64,000 nucleotides of DNA from Vogesella sp. XCS3 (GCF_020616155.1 NZ_CP085530.1:1177501-1241500); one strand, 5' to 3'; shown: positions 35,202-46,281, counted from the first letter of the stretch. Made by a program: numbers and translations. The notes: generated from the sequence alone by a model not told the origin.

Positions 35202-35309
35202 CCTCGCTGGCGGCATGCACTGCCCGCCAGAGTGTTAAGCCTTGTTAAGCAGTGCGAATCCCCCGCCGCGCAGGCGGTCACACTGCCAGGACCCCACACA
35301 AGGAACACC

Positions 35310-35915
35310 ATGAAGATCATCGCCAGCACCCTGCTCTGCCTTGCCCTGGCCGCACCGGCCCACGCCGCCGCCATTGCCCAGCTCAAACAGTTTGTCAGCA
35401 GCACCAAAACCCTGTCTGCCAGCTTCAGCCAGACCGTCAGCAGCAAAGGCAAGCAGGAAACCGCCAGCGGCATCATGGAGCTGCAACGCCCCGGCAAACT
35501 GCGCTGGGCGTATAGCAAGCCGTTCGAGCAGCTGATCGTGGGCGACGGCAACACGCTGTGGATCTACGACAAAGAGCTGGCACAAATCACCAAGCGCAAG
35601 CAGGCCGGCGCACTGGGCAGCAGCCCGGCCGCCCTGCTGGCCGGCAGCAACGCCATCGAGCGCGACTACCTGCTGCGCGAAATGGGCAAACAGGGTGATG
35701 TTGAGTGGCTGGCTGCCAGCCCCAAAAAAGCCGACAACACCTTTGAGTCCATCAAAATGGGTTTCAGCAACAACCAGCTGGTGGAAATGGAGCTGAGCGA
35801 CAGCTTTGGCAACCAGACCCGCATCCGCTTTAGCGACATCAAGAAAAACCCGGCACTGCCTGCGGCCAACTTCAGCTTTACCCCGCCCAAGGGCGTAGAC
35901 CTGGTCAGCGAGTAA
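35310..35915 (+). CDS. lolA: Outer-membrane lipoprotein carrier protein LolA
   Basis: Periplasmic chaperone (201 aa) that takes lipoproteins from LolCDE to the outer membrane. Signal peptide MKIIASTLLCLALAAPAHA. The mature part starts AAIAQLKQFVSSTKTLSASF. The LolA pattern continues with SGIMELQRPGKLRWAYSKPF, then EQLIVGDGNTLWIYDKELAQ and the C-terminal FSFTPPKGVDLV. AAGGAAC lies before the ATG. It is first of the conserved lolA-rarA-serS operon, three bases from rarA. Confidence 0.95.
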   Translation: MKIIASTLLCLALAAPAHAAAIAQLKQFVSSTKTLSASFSQTVSSKGKQETASGIMELQRPGKLRWAYSKPFEQLIVGDGNTLWIYDKELAQITKRKQAGALGSSPAALLAGSNAIERDYLLREMGKQGDVEWLAASPKKADNTFESIKMGFSNNQLVEMELSDSFGNQTRIRFSDIKKNPALPAANFSFTPPKGVDLVSE

Positions 35916-35918
35916 GCG

Positions 35919-37235
35919 ATGGACCTGTTTGCACGCGAGCCGCACAAGCCACTGGCCGAGGCGCTGCGCCCCACCACACTGGACGACGTGATAGGCCAGC
36001 AGCACCTGATCGGCCCCGGCAAACCGCTGCGCATGGCTATCGAGGCGCAAGTACCGCACAGCATGATGCTGTGGGGGCCGCCCGGCGTGGGCAAAACCAC
36101 GCTGGCGCGCATTCTGGCCAATGCCTTCGATGCCGATTTCATTCCGCTATCGGCCGTACTGTCCGGCGTCAAAGACATTCGCGAAGCGGTAGAACGCGCC
36201 CACGCTACGCTGCAGCGCAGCGGGCGGCGCACCATCCTGTTTGTGGACGAAGTCCACCGCTTCAACAAAAGCCAGCAGGATGCGTTTTTGCCGTTTGTGG
36301 AATCCGGCCTGCTTACCTTCATTGGCGCCACCACGGAAAACCCCTCGTTCGAGGTAAACGCCGCGCTACTGTCGCGCGCCCAGGTGTACGTGCTGAAGTC
36401 GCTGGCCACCGACGAGCTACAGGCGCTGTTCGAGCGGGCTGCGGCCAACGGTGCGCTGGACGGCCTGAGCTTTGACGACGACGCCCGCGCCGCCCTCACC
36501 GGCTACGCCGACGGCGACGCACGCCGCTTCCTGAACCTGCTGGAACAAACCCGCACCGCTGCGCTGGCACGCAAAACCGCCCGCATCGACAGCGCCTTCC
36601 TGGCCGAAGTACTCAGCGTTAACGCCCGCCGTTTCGACAAAGGTGGCGACGCCTTCTACGACCAGATTTCGGCACTGCACAAATCGGTACGCGGCTCCAA
36701 CCCCGACGCCGCGCTGTACTGGCTGACACGCATGCTGGACGGCGGTGCCGACCCGCGCTACCTGGCGCGGCGCATCGTGCGCATGGCGTGGGAAGACATC
36801 GGCCTGGCCGACCCGCGCGCCATGCAGATCGCCAACGACGCCGCCACCACCTACGAGCGCCTGGGCAGCCCCGAGGGCGAGCTGGCGCTGGGCCAGGCGG
36901 TGATCTACCTGGCCATAGCGGCCAAGAGCAATGCCGGCTACATGGCGTATAATGCTGCCCGTGCTTTCGTGGCAGGCGACAGCTCGCGCCCGGTACCGGT
37001 ACACTTGCGCAATGCGCCTACCCGGCTGATGAAAGAGCTGGGCTACGGCCACGAATACCGCTACGCCCACGACGAGCCGCACGCGTATGCGGCGGGCGAA
37101 ACCTATATGCCGGAAGGCCTGGAAGATGTGCGCTGGTATGAGCCGGTGCCGCGCGGGCTGGAGGGCAAGATTGCCGACAAGCTGGCCTTTTTACGCCAGC
37201 TGGATGACGAAGCCAATACCAAGAAACAGGACTGA
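35919..37235 (+). CDS. rarA: Replication-associated recombination protein RarA
   Basis: AAA+ ATPase (438 aa; MgsA/WRNIP1 family) acting at stalled replication forks. Starts MDLFAREPHKPLAEALRPTT. Walker A GPPGVGKTTLARILANAFD and Walker B ILFVDEVHRFNKSQQDAFLP, with sensor GATTENPSFEVNAALLSR. The clamp-loader-like lid and the C-terminal tetramerisation domain (YDQISALHKSVRGSNPDAAL) are present. It lies 3 bases after lolA and 3 bases before serS. Confidence 0.96.
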   Translation: MDLFAREPHKPLAEALRPTTLDDVIGQQHLIGPGKPLRMAIEAQVPHSMMLWGPPGVGKTTLARILANAFDADFIPLSAVLSGVKDIREAVERAHATLQRSGRRTILFVDEVHRFNKSQQDAFLPFVESGLLTFIGATTENPSFEVNAALLSRAQVYVLKSLATDELQALFERAAANGALDGLSFDDDARAALTGYADGDARRFLNLLEQTRTAALARKTARIDSAFLAEVLSVNARRFDKGGDAFYDQISALHKSVRGSNPDAALYWLTRMLDGGADPRYLARRIVRMAWEDIGLADPRAMQIANDAATTYERLGSPEGELALGQAVIYLAIAAKSNAGYMAYNAARAFVAGDSSRPVPVHLRNAPTRLMKELGYGHEYRYAHDEPHAYAAGETYMPEGLEDVRWYEPVPRGLEGKIADKLAFLRQLDDEANTKKQD

Positions 37236-38525
<1,290 letters not shown>

Positions 38526-38539
38526 GCCCCATCCGCACA

Positions 38540-38563
38540 GGGTTGGCCGCATGCGGCCAACCT
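38540..38563. repeat. Head-to-head 12-mer pair after serS
   Basis: GGGTTGGCCGCA (38540-38551) directly abuts TGCGGCCAACCT (38552-38563), a loop-free palindrome of two copies, placed immediately before the terminator. Confidence 0.95.
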
Positions 38564-38608
38564 GGCAAACAAAAAGCCGATGCATATGCATCGGCTTTTT
38601 GTTTGCCA
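38563..38608. terminator. Bidirectional terminator, 46-bp perfect palindrome
   Basis: The arms (38563-38585 and 38586-38608) are fully complementary, centred on ATGCATATGCAT and including AAAAAGCC / GGCTTTTT. It serves convergent serS and the GGDEF-EAL gene. Confidence 0.92.
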
Positions 38609-38622
38609 GCCACAACGCAGGC

Positions 38623-41127
38623 TCAGTGCGCCAGCTCGGCCTGCAACATGCTACGGAAAGCTTCGGCTGGCATAGGCTTGCCAAACAGGTAGCCCTGCGC
38701 CATGTGGCAGCCCTCGGCTTGCAGGAAGTCACGGTGCGCAGCTAGCTCCACCCCCTCCGCCACAATAGACAAGCCCAGGCTGCGGCCCATGGAAATAATG
38801 GCCGAGGCGATGGCGGCGTCGTCACGGTCGTGATCCAGGTCCTTGATGAAGGAACGGTCGATCTTCAACACCTGCACCGGCAAGCGCTTGAGGTAGGCCA
38901 GCGAGGAGTAGCCGGTACCGAAATCGTCAATCGCCAGCGTGACACCGATATCGCGCAAGCCTTCCAGCGCTTTCATCACCTCCACGTCGGTATCCATCGC
39001 CGTGCTCTCGGTCATCTCCAGCTCCAGGCAGGACGCCGGCAAGCCGGTATCAGCCAGTATCTCGCGCACGCTATCCACGATCTGGCCAAACTTGAGCTGC
39101 CGCCCGGACAGGTTGACCGCCACCTTGCCCTCAAAACCGAACTCGTCCAGCAGCGTCTTGCTGAAACGGCAGGCCTCTTGCAACACCCAGCTACCCAGCG
39201 GCACGATCAGCGCACACTCTTCCGCCACCGGGATAAATTCGGCAGGCGGCACCATGCCCATCTCCGGATTGTGCCAGCGTATCAGCGCCTCCATGCCCAC
39301 CAGGCGGCCACTGGCCACCTCTACCTTGGGCTGGTACCACACCTGGAATTCCTGCTTCATCAGCGCGCGGTGCAGGCTGTACTCCAGCTTTAGACGCGCC
39401 ATGGCGCTGGCGTTCATATCGGCGGTGTAGAACTGGAAGGTATTCTTGCCGCGGCTCTTGGCACGGTACATGGCGGCATCGGCATTCACCAGCAGGCTTT
39501 CTGCGGTATTGCCATCGTCAGGGAACATGGCAATACCCAGGCTGGCAGACACGAATACCTTGTTACCCGCCCCCAGCACCACCTCGCCGGTGATGCTTTC
39601 CAGCATGGTTTGCGCCAGGCTGGCAACGGCATTCGGCTGCGCGATACCAGACAGCAGCACGGTAAATTCGTCGCCCGCCAGGCGGGCGGCCACCGCCCCG
39701 GCAGGCAGCTGGTTCTGGATCCGGCAGGCTATCTTGACCAATAGCTCGTCGCCGGCCTGGTGACCCAGGGTGTCATTGATGAGCTTGAAACGGTCCAGGT
39801 CAATAAAGATCAGCGCCAGCCGCTGCGTTTGCTCCAGCGCACGCTCTACCGCCAGCTGCAGCTTTTCGCCAAACAGCGTGCGGTTGGGCAGCCCGGTCAA
39901 CGCGTCGTGGTTGGCCAGAAAATGCAGGCGCTCTTCTGCCTGCTTGCGCTGGGTAATGTCGGTAAACACCGCCACGTAGTGCCGCGCCCCGCCGTGGCCG
40001 TCGGGTATGGCGGTGATCGTCAGGTGCTCGGTATACAGCAGGCCACTTTTACGGCGGTTAACCACCTCGCCCTGCCACATGCCCTGCTGCTTGAGCTGGC
40101 CCCACATACGCTGGTAAAAGTCATCGCCCTGGCGGCCGGACTTGAGCAGCGCAGGCGTCTGCCCGACTGCCTCGTCCCGCGTATACCCGGTAATCCGGCT
40201 GAAAGCAGGGTTGACCGACTGGATAATGCCGTTCTGGTCGGTGATCAAAATGCCTTCCATAGTGGACTCGAACACCTTGTCCGCCAGTTGCAGGCTCTCA
40301 CGCGAGCGCAGCAGCGCTTCGTCGCGTTCGCGCAGCACGGCGCGCAGCTCGGACAAATACTCCTGCTCGATGGACGCCAGAATGTCCGCCATGCTGATGA
40401 TGGCCAAGAGCTTGCCGTCGTCAGCCACTACACCCAGGTGGCGGATCTGGTATTCCATGAATACCTTGCGCGCCGCCAGCAAGGTCAGCGTGGCCGGCAC
40501 CGAACGCAAGGGGTAGCTGGCCAGGTCGGCCGCGCAGCGCGTTTCGTCCGGCTGCGCCAGAAAACGCACCATGTCACGGCGCGTGATAATGCCCCAGCTG
40601 CCATCGGGGTAACGCACCGCCAGCGCTTCTACCGAAAAGTCCCGCATGCACTGCATGACTTCTGCCGCCGGCGCTTCGGCGTAGATCACCACCAGCGACT
40701 CGCGCGCCAGGCTATCGAGCCGCTTCATGCGCAGGAACAGCTCGGCGTCCTGATTGAGCAGAATATCCGTAGCCGACACCACGCCCACCATCTTGCCGTG
40801 TTCATCACGCACGATCAGGTGGCGTACATTGTTTTCCATCAGCACGCGCGTCGCGTCCTGCAGCGGGCAATCCAATGCAATACCCAGCACCGGCGAGCTC
40901 ATCATGCTGCCCATACTCTGGCTGGCCATATCGTCCTGGCGCAAGTCCAGCTTGATCGCGTCGGTTTCGGTCCAGATCCCTACCGGCTCGCCGGACTCGT
41001 CCACCACCACAATCGACCCGCACAAAGCGTCACACATGGCGCGCGCCGCCTCGGCCACCGACAGGGTGGGCGGGCAACACAGGACATTCCGGGACACAAT
41101 GCTTTCAACGGTATGCGATAGGGACAC
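38623..41127 (-). CDS. CBS-PAS-GGDEF-EAL c-di-GMP signalling protein
   Basis: 834-aa soluble protein without membrane segments. Two CBS pairs (about 1-275; VVVDESGEPVGIWTETDAI, HLIVRDEHGKMVGVVSATDI and GVVADDGKLLAIISMADILA) could sense adenine nucleotides. A PAS domain follows (DKVFESTMEGILITDQNGII). The GGDEF domain has the signature RLAGDEFTVLL, with AGDEF in place of GGDEF. The EAL domain looks active: GMEALIRWHNPE, VAVNLSGRQL, LELEMTESTAM and LAIDDFGTGYSSLAYLKRLP. A net phosphodiesterase is my best guess. An inverted repeat in its upstream region may be an operator. Confidence 0.93.
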   Translation of the reverse strand: MSLSHTVESIVSRNVLCCPPTLSVAEAARAMCDALCGSIVVVDESGEPVGIWTETDAIKLDLRQDDMASQSMGSMMSSPVLGIALDCPLQDATRVLMENNVRHLIVRDEHGKMVGVVSATDILLNQDAELFLRMKRLDSLARESLVVIYAEAPAAEVMQCMRDFSVEALAVRYPDGSWGIITRRDMVRFLAQPDETRCAADLASYPLRSVPATLTLLAARKVFMEYQIRHLGVVADDGKLLAIISMADILASIEQEYLSELRAVLRERDEALLRSRESLQLADKVFESTMEGILITDQNGIIQSVNPAFSRITGYTRDEAVGQTPALLKSGRQGDDFYQRMWGQLKQQGMWQGEVVNRRKSGLLYTEHLTITAIPDGHGGARHYVAVFTDITQRKQAEERLHFLANHDALTGLPNRTLFGEKLQLAVERALEQTQRLALIFIDLDRFKLINDTLGHQAGDELLVKIACRIQNQLPAGAVAARLAGDEFTVLLSGIAQPNAVASLAQTMLESITGEVVLGAGNKVFVSASLGIAMFPDDGNTAESLLVNADAAMYRAKSRGKNTFQFYTADMNASAMARLKLEYSLHRALMKQEFQVWYQPKVEVASGRLVGMEALIRWHNPEMGMVPPAEFIPVAEECALIVPLGSWVLQEACRFSKTLLDEFGFEGKVAVNLSGRQLKFGQIVDSVREILADTGLPASCLELEMTESTAMDTDVEVMKALEGLRDIGVTLAIDDFGTGYSSLAYLKRLPVQVLKIDRSFIKDLDHDRDDAAIASAIISMGRSLGLSIVAEGVELAAHRDFLQAEGCHMAQGYLFGKPMPAEAFRSMLQAELAH

Positions 41128-41424
41128 GCCAGGCTCCAGAGGACAACATATAAGTAAATATCTATTTACAGTTTAACAGCTCATTTGAAAGCTATTGCAA
41201 AGAAAAATCCAGAAAGATACCAGTTTGGCCACGCCGGGGTGACCGGCCACCGGCATCAGGCCCTTTCTTCTCTGATTCGCGTAAATATTACAGCATCTTA
41301 TCAAAAATGCCGCACGCATCCACAGATACATCATTTATATCCGGCGCACGGAAAAACCCTTCACCTTCTGGCCAAAACTGCCGATAAAGCAGATGCCTAT
41401 CCGTATATTCTGACTGGAGCCATC
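41128..41424. other. Divergent intergenic region
   Basis: A+T-rich for this genome. It holds the promoter of the GGDEF-EAL gene (left) and of the DUF5610-like gene (right), and the inverted repeat at 41154-41169. No short gene is convincing. Confidence 0.5.
41154..41169. promoter_or_regulatory. Operator-like inverted repeat upstream of the GGDEF-EAL gene
   Basis: GTAAATA (41154-41160), two bases, TATTTAC (41163-41169): a perfect 7+7 palindrome 27 bases before the ATG, where a repressor could bind. Confidence 0.4.
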
Positions 41425-42084
41425 ATGGACATCAGCAGCATCAGCAGCCGCCCGGCCTTGCCTGCCAGCGTGCCTGCCAATACCAAAACACAGGCCAGTG
41501 CCGACACCAGCCCCGGCGAAGCCCAGGAAAAAGTAGAACTGGGCCAACGCCAGCTGGACGAGGCCCAAACCTACGGCGACCCACGCAAAACCGCAGCCAA
41601 AGACAAGCCGGACCTGCAAAGCATGCTGGACGAATCAAACCGCAAGGTAGACGAGTTCATGCAATTGCTCGGTGGCATGGTGGAAAAACAAGGCCTGGAA
41701 TGGAGCAAGCTGGTCAGCGGCGAGCAGAAGCTCAGCGCCGACGCCGAAACCATTGCCAAGGCCAAAGAAGCCGTGTCCGAGGACGGTGAATTCGGCGTGC
41801 GCAAGACCGCCGAGCGCATTTTGACTTTTGCCAAGATGGGTATAGGTGATGACCCGGAAAAACTGGCCACGTTCCGCAAGGCGGTAGAGAAAGGCTTTGA
41901 CGACGCCGCCAAAATGCTGGGCGGCAAGCTGCCACAGATCAGCGAAGACACCCGCAAGGTGATCATGGCCGAGTTCGACCGCTGGGAAAAAGAAGGTATC
42001 CCGACTGGCGACGCCGTCAGCCTGAAAAAAGCCGACAGCGCCGACACCGGCAAAGCACAAACCAGCATCAACACCAGCGCCTGA
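41425..42084 (+). CDS. DUF5610-like hypothetical protein
   Basis: 219-aa protein starting MDISSISSRPALPASVPANT, with a disordered polar first 60 residues. The helical domain (about 75-195) reads VDEFMQLLGGMVEKQGLEWS, then TAERILTFAKMGIGDDPEKL, and ends DTRKVIMAEFDRWEKEGIP; this resembles DUF5610 proteins. No signal peptide or membrane segment. Function unknown. GGAG lies before the ATG at 41425. It has its own terminator ahead of hrpA. Confidence 0.65.
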   Translation: MDISSISSRPALPASVPANTKTQASADTSPGEAQEKVELGQRQLDEAQTYGDPRKTAAKDKPDLQSMLDESNRKVDEFMQLLGGMVEKQGLEWSKLVSGEQKLSADAETIAKAKEAVSEDGEFGVRKTAERILTFAKMGIGDDPEKLATFRKAVEKGFDDAAKMLGGKLPQISEDTRKVIMAEFDRWEKEGIPTGDAVSLKKADSADTGKAQTSINTSA

Positions 42085-42107
42085 CGCCACCCGGCACCAA
42101 GCCAACC

Positions 42108-42129
42108 AGCCCGCCTAGGCGGGCTTTTT
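42108..42129 (+). terminator. Terminator before hrpA
   Basis: AGCCCGCC / GGCGGGCT (42108-42115 and 42118-42125) followed by T4-5. Confidence 0.85.
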
Positions 42130-42184
42130 GCTGCCTGCGCTCTGTTATACTGCCGCCTTGTCGAATTTTGCTCTTTAAGCCCGC

Positions 42185-45100
42185 ATGACCACCCCCACCC
42201 TGCCCGAACTCAAAGCCGCCCTCTCCACCTGCCTGCTGCGCGACCGCCACATCCTGAAACGCAAGCTGCAGGACGCCGAACAACGCGTGCGCAAGCAGCA
42301 GCCTGCCGACAAGCTGCTGGCCGACATCGCCGCGCAAGTTGCCCGCTCCGCCAGCCGCGCCGCCGTACGCGCCGAGCACCTGCCGCGGCCAACGTTTGAC
42401 GACGCACTGCCGGTCAACCAGAAGCTGGACGATATCAAGGCAGCGATTGCGGCCAACCAGGTGGTGATCATTTGCGGCGAAACCGGCTCCGGCAAAACCA
42501 CGCAGCTACCCAAGATCTGCCTGGAGCTGGGCCGTGGCGTGTACGGGCTGATCGGCCATACCCAGCCGCGCAGGTTGGCCGCACGCTCGGTGGCCACGCG
42601 CATCGCACAGGAACTGGGCAGCGAGCTGGGCACCCATGTGGGTTTCAAGGTGCGCTTTAACGACAAGCAGTCCGAGCGCAACGTCATCAAGCTGATGACC
42701 GACGGTATCCTGCTGGCCGAAACGCAGACCGACCGCTACCTGAGCAACTACGACACCATCATCATCGACGAGGCGCACGAACGCAGCCTCAACATCGACT
42801 TTCTGCTGGGCTACCTCAAGCAGCTGCTGCCACGCCGCCCCGACCTGAAAGTGATCATCACCTCGGCCACCATCGACGCCGACCGCTTTGCCCGCCACTT
42901 TAACAACGCGCCAGTGATAGAAGTGTCCGGCCGTACCTACCCGGTAGAGGTGCGCTATCGCCCACTGAAGCAGCGCGACGAGGACGAGCGTGAAATGGAG
43001 ATGGAAGACGCCATCGTGGAGGCGGTGTCCGAAATCTCGCGCCACGGTGCTGGCGATATTCTGGTGTTTCTGCCCGGCGAGCGCGAAATCCGCGACACCG
43101 CCGACAAGCTGCGCCGCAGCGGCATCCGCCATTACGAGATCCTGCCGCTGTTTGCCCGCCTGTCCAACGAAGACCAGCAGAAAATCTTCAAGCCATCCGG
43201 CGGGCGCCGCATCGTGCTGGCCACCAACGTGGCGGAAACCTCGCTCACCGTGCCGGGCATCAAATACGTGATCGATACCGGCCTGGCGCGTATCAAGCGT
43301 TACAGCCCGCGCGCCAAGGTAGAACAGCTGCAGGTAGAGAAAATCTCGCAGGCGGCGGCGCGCCAGCGCGCTGGCCGTTGCGGCCGTGTCGAGGCCGGTA
43401 TTTGCGTACGCCTGTACGACGAGGCCGACTTCAACGCCCGCAGCGCATTTACCGACCCGGAAATCGTGCGCAGCAGCCTGGCAGCGGTGATCCTGCGCAT
43501 GGCTGCGCTGCAGCTGGGCGTGGTTGACCAGTTCCCCTTTATCGAGCCGCCGTCCAGCCGACTGATTGCCGACGGCTACCAGGTACTGCAAGAGCTGGGC
43601 GCGGTGGACGAACAGCTGACGCTCACCGCTGTGGGCAAAGAGCTGGCACGCATTCCGGTGGACCCCAAGGTTGGCCGCATGTTGCTGGCCGGCCGCGACT
43701 TTGGTTGCGTGCGCGAGGTATTGATCATCGCTGCCGGCCTGTCGATACAAGACCCGCGCGAGCGGCCGTTCGAAGCCCGCGAGGCAGCCGACCGCGCACA
43801 CACGCGCTTTAACGACGAGAAGTCCGATTTCCTGTCCTGGCTGCACCTGTGGGACTTCTTTGCCGACGCGCTGGCCAACAAGCAAAGCAACCGCCAGCTG
43901 GTGAACCTGTGCCACGAGCACTTTTTGTCGCACCTGCGCATGCGCGAGTGGCGCGAGCTGCACGCCCAGCTGGTGGACATTGCCGCCGAGATGGGCCTGA
44001 TCGACAAGGACAAGGCCCACGCCCCGGCCCCGGTCCAGGCCAACCTGGAAACCAGCGCCAAGAAACGCGCCCAGGCCGACACCGTGGCGTACGAAAGGCT
44101 GCACAAGGCGCTGCTGACCGGCCTGATCGGCAATATCGGCATGAAGTCGCAGGAAAGCGACGACTACACCAGCGCCCGCGGTGGCAGCTTTCTGGTATTC
44201 CCCGGTACCGGCCTGAAAAAATTGCGCCCCAAATGGGTGGTCGTGGCCGAGCTGGTAGAAACCACCAAGCTGTACGGCCGCTGCGTAGCCAAGATCGAGC
44301 CGGAATGGGTGGAAGCCGTGGCGCCGCACCTGATCCGCCTGCATCACTTCGAGCCGCACTGGGAAAAAGCCCGTGGCGAAGTGGTGGCCAGCGAGCGGGT
44401 GACGCTGTTCGGCCTGACGCTGATTGCACGCCGTCCGGTGAGCTACGGCCGCATTGCCCCCGAAGAAGCGCGCGAGTTGTTTATCCGCGGCGCATTGGTA
44501 GCCATGGAATACGTGAGCAACGCGCCGTTCTTCCAGCGCAACCAGCAGCTGATCCGCGAAGTGGAGCAGCTGGAGCACAAGGCGCGCCGCCAGGACGTGC
44601 TGGTGGACGAAGAGGCGTTGTACGCTTTTTACGCCGAACGCATTGCCAGCGACGTGGTAGACGCCGCCAGCTTTGAGGCGTGGCGCAAAACCGCCGAGCA
44701 GGCCAACCCGAAAGTGCTGTTCCTCACCCGCGAGGAGCTGATGCGCCATGCCGCCGAGCACGTGTCGGAAAACCAGTTCCCCGAGTGGCGCGAGCTGGCA
44801 GAAAGCCGCTGCCGCCTGCGCTACCGCTTCGAGCCCAATCACCCGCTGGACGGCGTCACCATCGACCTGCCGCTGGCGGTGCTCAATACCTTGCAGCCAG
44901 CCGAGTTCGAATGGCTGGTGCCGGGCATGATCCGCGAAAAACTGCAGACCATGATCAAAGGCCTGCCCAAGCAGCTACGCCGCAGCTGCGTGCCGGTACC
45001 CGACTTTGTCACCCAGTTTCTGCTGACCGAACCGGACACCGCCAAGCCGATCGGCCCGCAGCTGGCGCACTTCATCCTGCGCCATACCGGCGGCGTAAAA

Positions 45101-46138
45101 GTAGAGCCTCTGGCCTTTGATGCCATCGAGCTGCCAGCGCACTTGCTGTTCAACTTCCGCATTGTGGACGATGGCAAGCAGGAAATCGGCATGGGCCGCG
45201 ACCTCCTGGCGCTGCAAAAGCAGTTTGGCCAGGCGGCACAGCTGACCTTCCGTGACACCAGCGCCGAATTCGAGCGCGACCACGTAGAAGCGTGGGACTT
45301 TGGCGAGCTGCCGCAGGCGATACAGTTTGCCCGTGGCCGCCAGCAGCTTACCGGCTTTCCGGCACTGACCATCGAAACCGACGCCAAGGGCGAGCACGTA
45401 GCTATCCGTCTGTTCGACACCGAGGGTGCGGCCAACGTAGCGCACCGCAAAGGGGTAATCCGCCTGCTGCAGTACCAGCTCAAAGAGCATATGAAGCAGA
45501 TGAACAAGGGCCTGCCGGGCATGACGCAGCTGGGCCTGCAGCTGCGCAATGTGTGCAATGTGGACGAGCTGCTGCAGGACGCCATCGCCGCTATCTGCGA
45601 CCGTGCCTTTATCGGCGACGACGACGTGCCGCGCACAGAGAAGGCGTTTAATGATCAGAAAGCCCGCGCCCGCACCCGTCTGCCAGCTGTCACACAGGCG
45701 GTAACCGGCTACCTGAACCAGATTGCCGCCGAGTACGGGCTGCTCAGCGCCAAACTGCAAAAACACAAACTGGGTTTCGAACTGAAACAGCAGCTGGAAC
45801 GCCTGGTGTACAAAGGCTTTCTGTACGCCACACCATGGAGCCAGCTGCCCCACCTGCCTCGCTATATGAAGGCAATGAGTTTGCGCATGGATAAACAGCC
45901 GACCAACGCCCAGCGCGATGGCCAGCGCGGCGCCGAAATCCGCGAGCTATGGGCGCGCTGGGAAGCCCGCATGGCAGAAGAAGCCGAACGCGGCCAACCT
46001 TCGCCGCAGCTGCAGGCCTTCCGCTGGCATATCGAGGAGCTGCGTGTGGGCCTGTTTGCACAAGAGCTGAAAACGCCGTACCCGGTGTCCGGCAAGCGCC
46101 TGGAAAAGCTGTGGAGCGAGCTGCCACGCGGCATCTAA
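42185..46138 (+). CDS. hrpA: ATP-dependent RNA helicase HrpA (DEAH)
   Basis: 1317-aa DEAH-box helicase, the usual full length, known in E. coli for mRNA processing and rescue of stalled ribosomes. Walker A GETGSGKTTQLPKICLEL (about residue 98), motif II IIIDEAHERSLNIDFLLG, motif III SATIDADRF, motifs V-VI NVAETSLTVPGIKYVIDTGL and ARQRAGRCGRVEAG. The helicase-associated domain and the long HrpA-specific C-terminal half (LVYKGFLYATPWSQLPHLPR) follow. Three exact 12-mer copies (42448, 42572, 43668) lie in the coding region, the densest genic cluster in the window. Confidence 0.97.
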   Translation: MTTPTLPELKAALSTCLLRDRHILKRKLQDAEQRVRKQQPADKLLADIAAQVARSASRAAVRAEHLPRPTFDDALPVNQKLDDIKAAIAANQVVIICGETGSGKTTQLPKICLELGRGVYGLIGHTQPRRLAARSVATRIAQELGSELGTHVGFKVRFNDKQSERNVIKLMTDGILLAETQTDRYLSNYDTIIIDEAHERSLNIDFLLGYLKQLLPRRPDLKVIITSATIDADRFARHFNNAPVIEVSGRTYPVEVRYRPLKQRDEDEREMEMEDAIVEAVSEISRHGAGDILVFLPGEREIRDTADKLRRSGIRHYEILPLFARLSNEDQQKIFKPSGGRRIVLATNVAETSLTVPGIKYVIDTGLARIKRYSPRAKVEQLQVEKISQAAARQRAGRCGRVEAGICVRLYDEADFNARSAFTDPEIVRSSLAAVILRMAALQLGVVDQFPFIEPPSSRLIADGYQVLQELGAVDEQLTLTAVGKELARIPVDPKVGRMLLAGRDFGCVREVLIIAAGLSIQDPRERPFEAREAADRAHTRFNDEKSDFLSWLHLWDFFADALANKQSNRQLVNLCHEHFLSHLRMREWRELHAQLVDIAAEMGLIDKDKAHAPAPVQANLETSAKKRAQADTVAYERLHKALLTGLIGNIGMKSQESDDYTSARGGSFLVFPGTGLKKLRPKWVVVAELVETTKLYGRCVAKIEPEWVEAVAPHLIRLHHFEPHWEKARGEVVASERVTLFGLTLIARRPVSYGRIAPEEARELFIRGALVAMEYVSNAPFFQRNQQLIREVEQLEHKARRQDVLVDEEALYAFYAERIASDVVDAASFEAWRKTAEQANPKVLFLTREELMRHAAEHVSENQFPEWRELAESRCRLRYRFEPNHPLDGVTIDLPLAVLNTLQPAEFEWLVPGMIREKLQTMIKGLPKQLRRSCVPVPDFVTQFLLTEPDTAKPIGPQLAHFILRHTGGVKVEPLAFDAIELPAHLLFNFRIVDDGKQEIGMGRDLLALQKQFGQAAQLTFRDTSAEFERDHVEAWDFGELPQAIQFARGRQQLTGFPALTIETDAKGEHVAIRLFDTEGAANVAHRKGVIRLLQYQLKEHMKQMNKGLPGMTQLGLQLRNVCNVDELLQDAIAAICDRAFIGDDDVPRTEKAFNDQKARARTRLPAVTQAVTGYLNQIAAEYGLLSAKLQKHKLGFELKQQLERLVYKGFLYATPWSQLPHLPRYMKAMSLRMDKQPTNAQRDGQRGAEIRELWARWEARMAEEAERGQPSPQLQAFRWHIEELRVGLFAQELKTPYPVSGKRLEKLWSELPRGI

Positions 46139-46281
46139 GCCCCGAACTGCCTCGGCACCATGCCGTGGCAGACTAAAAACAGCACCTCGGTACAGGCTGG
46201 CCGGCTTTATTGCCATGCTTGCCAGCCACCGTAACCGATTTGTGCCAGAATTCTGCATAAGCTCATTCGCGTCTGCCCATC

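Noticed and set aside
42506..44842. 778-codon open frame on the minus strand opposite hrpA
   Set aside because: Antisense shadow of a well-conserved helicase; no motif, no ribosome site.
46190..46230. Sigma-54-like sequence TGGCCGGCTTTATTGC upstream of the first HD-GYP gene
   Set aside because: The GG-to-GC spacing is one base too long, which is not tolerated by sigma-54.
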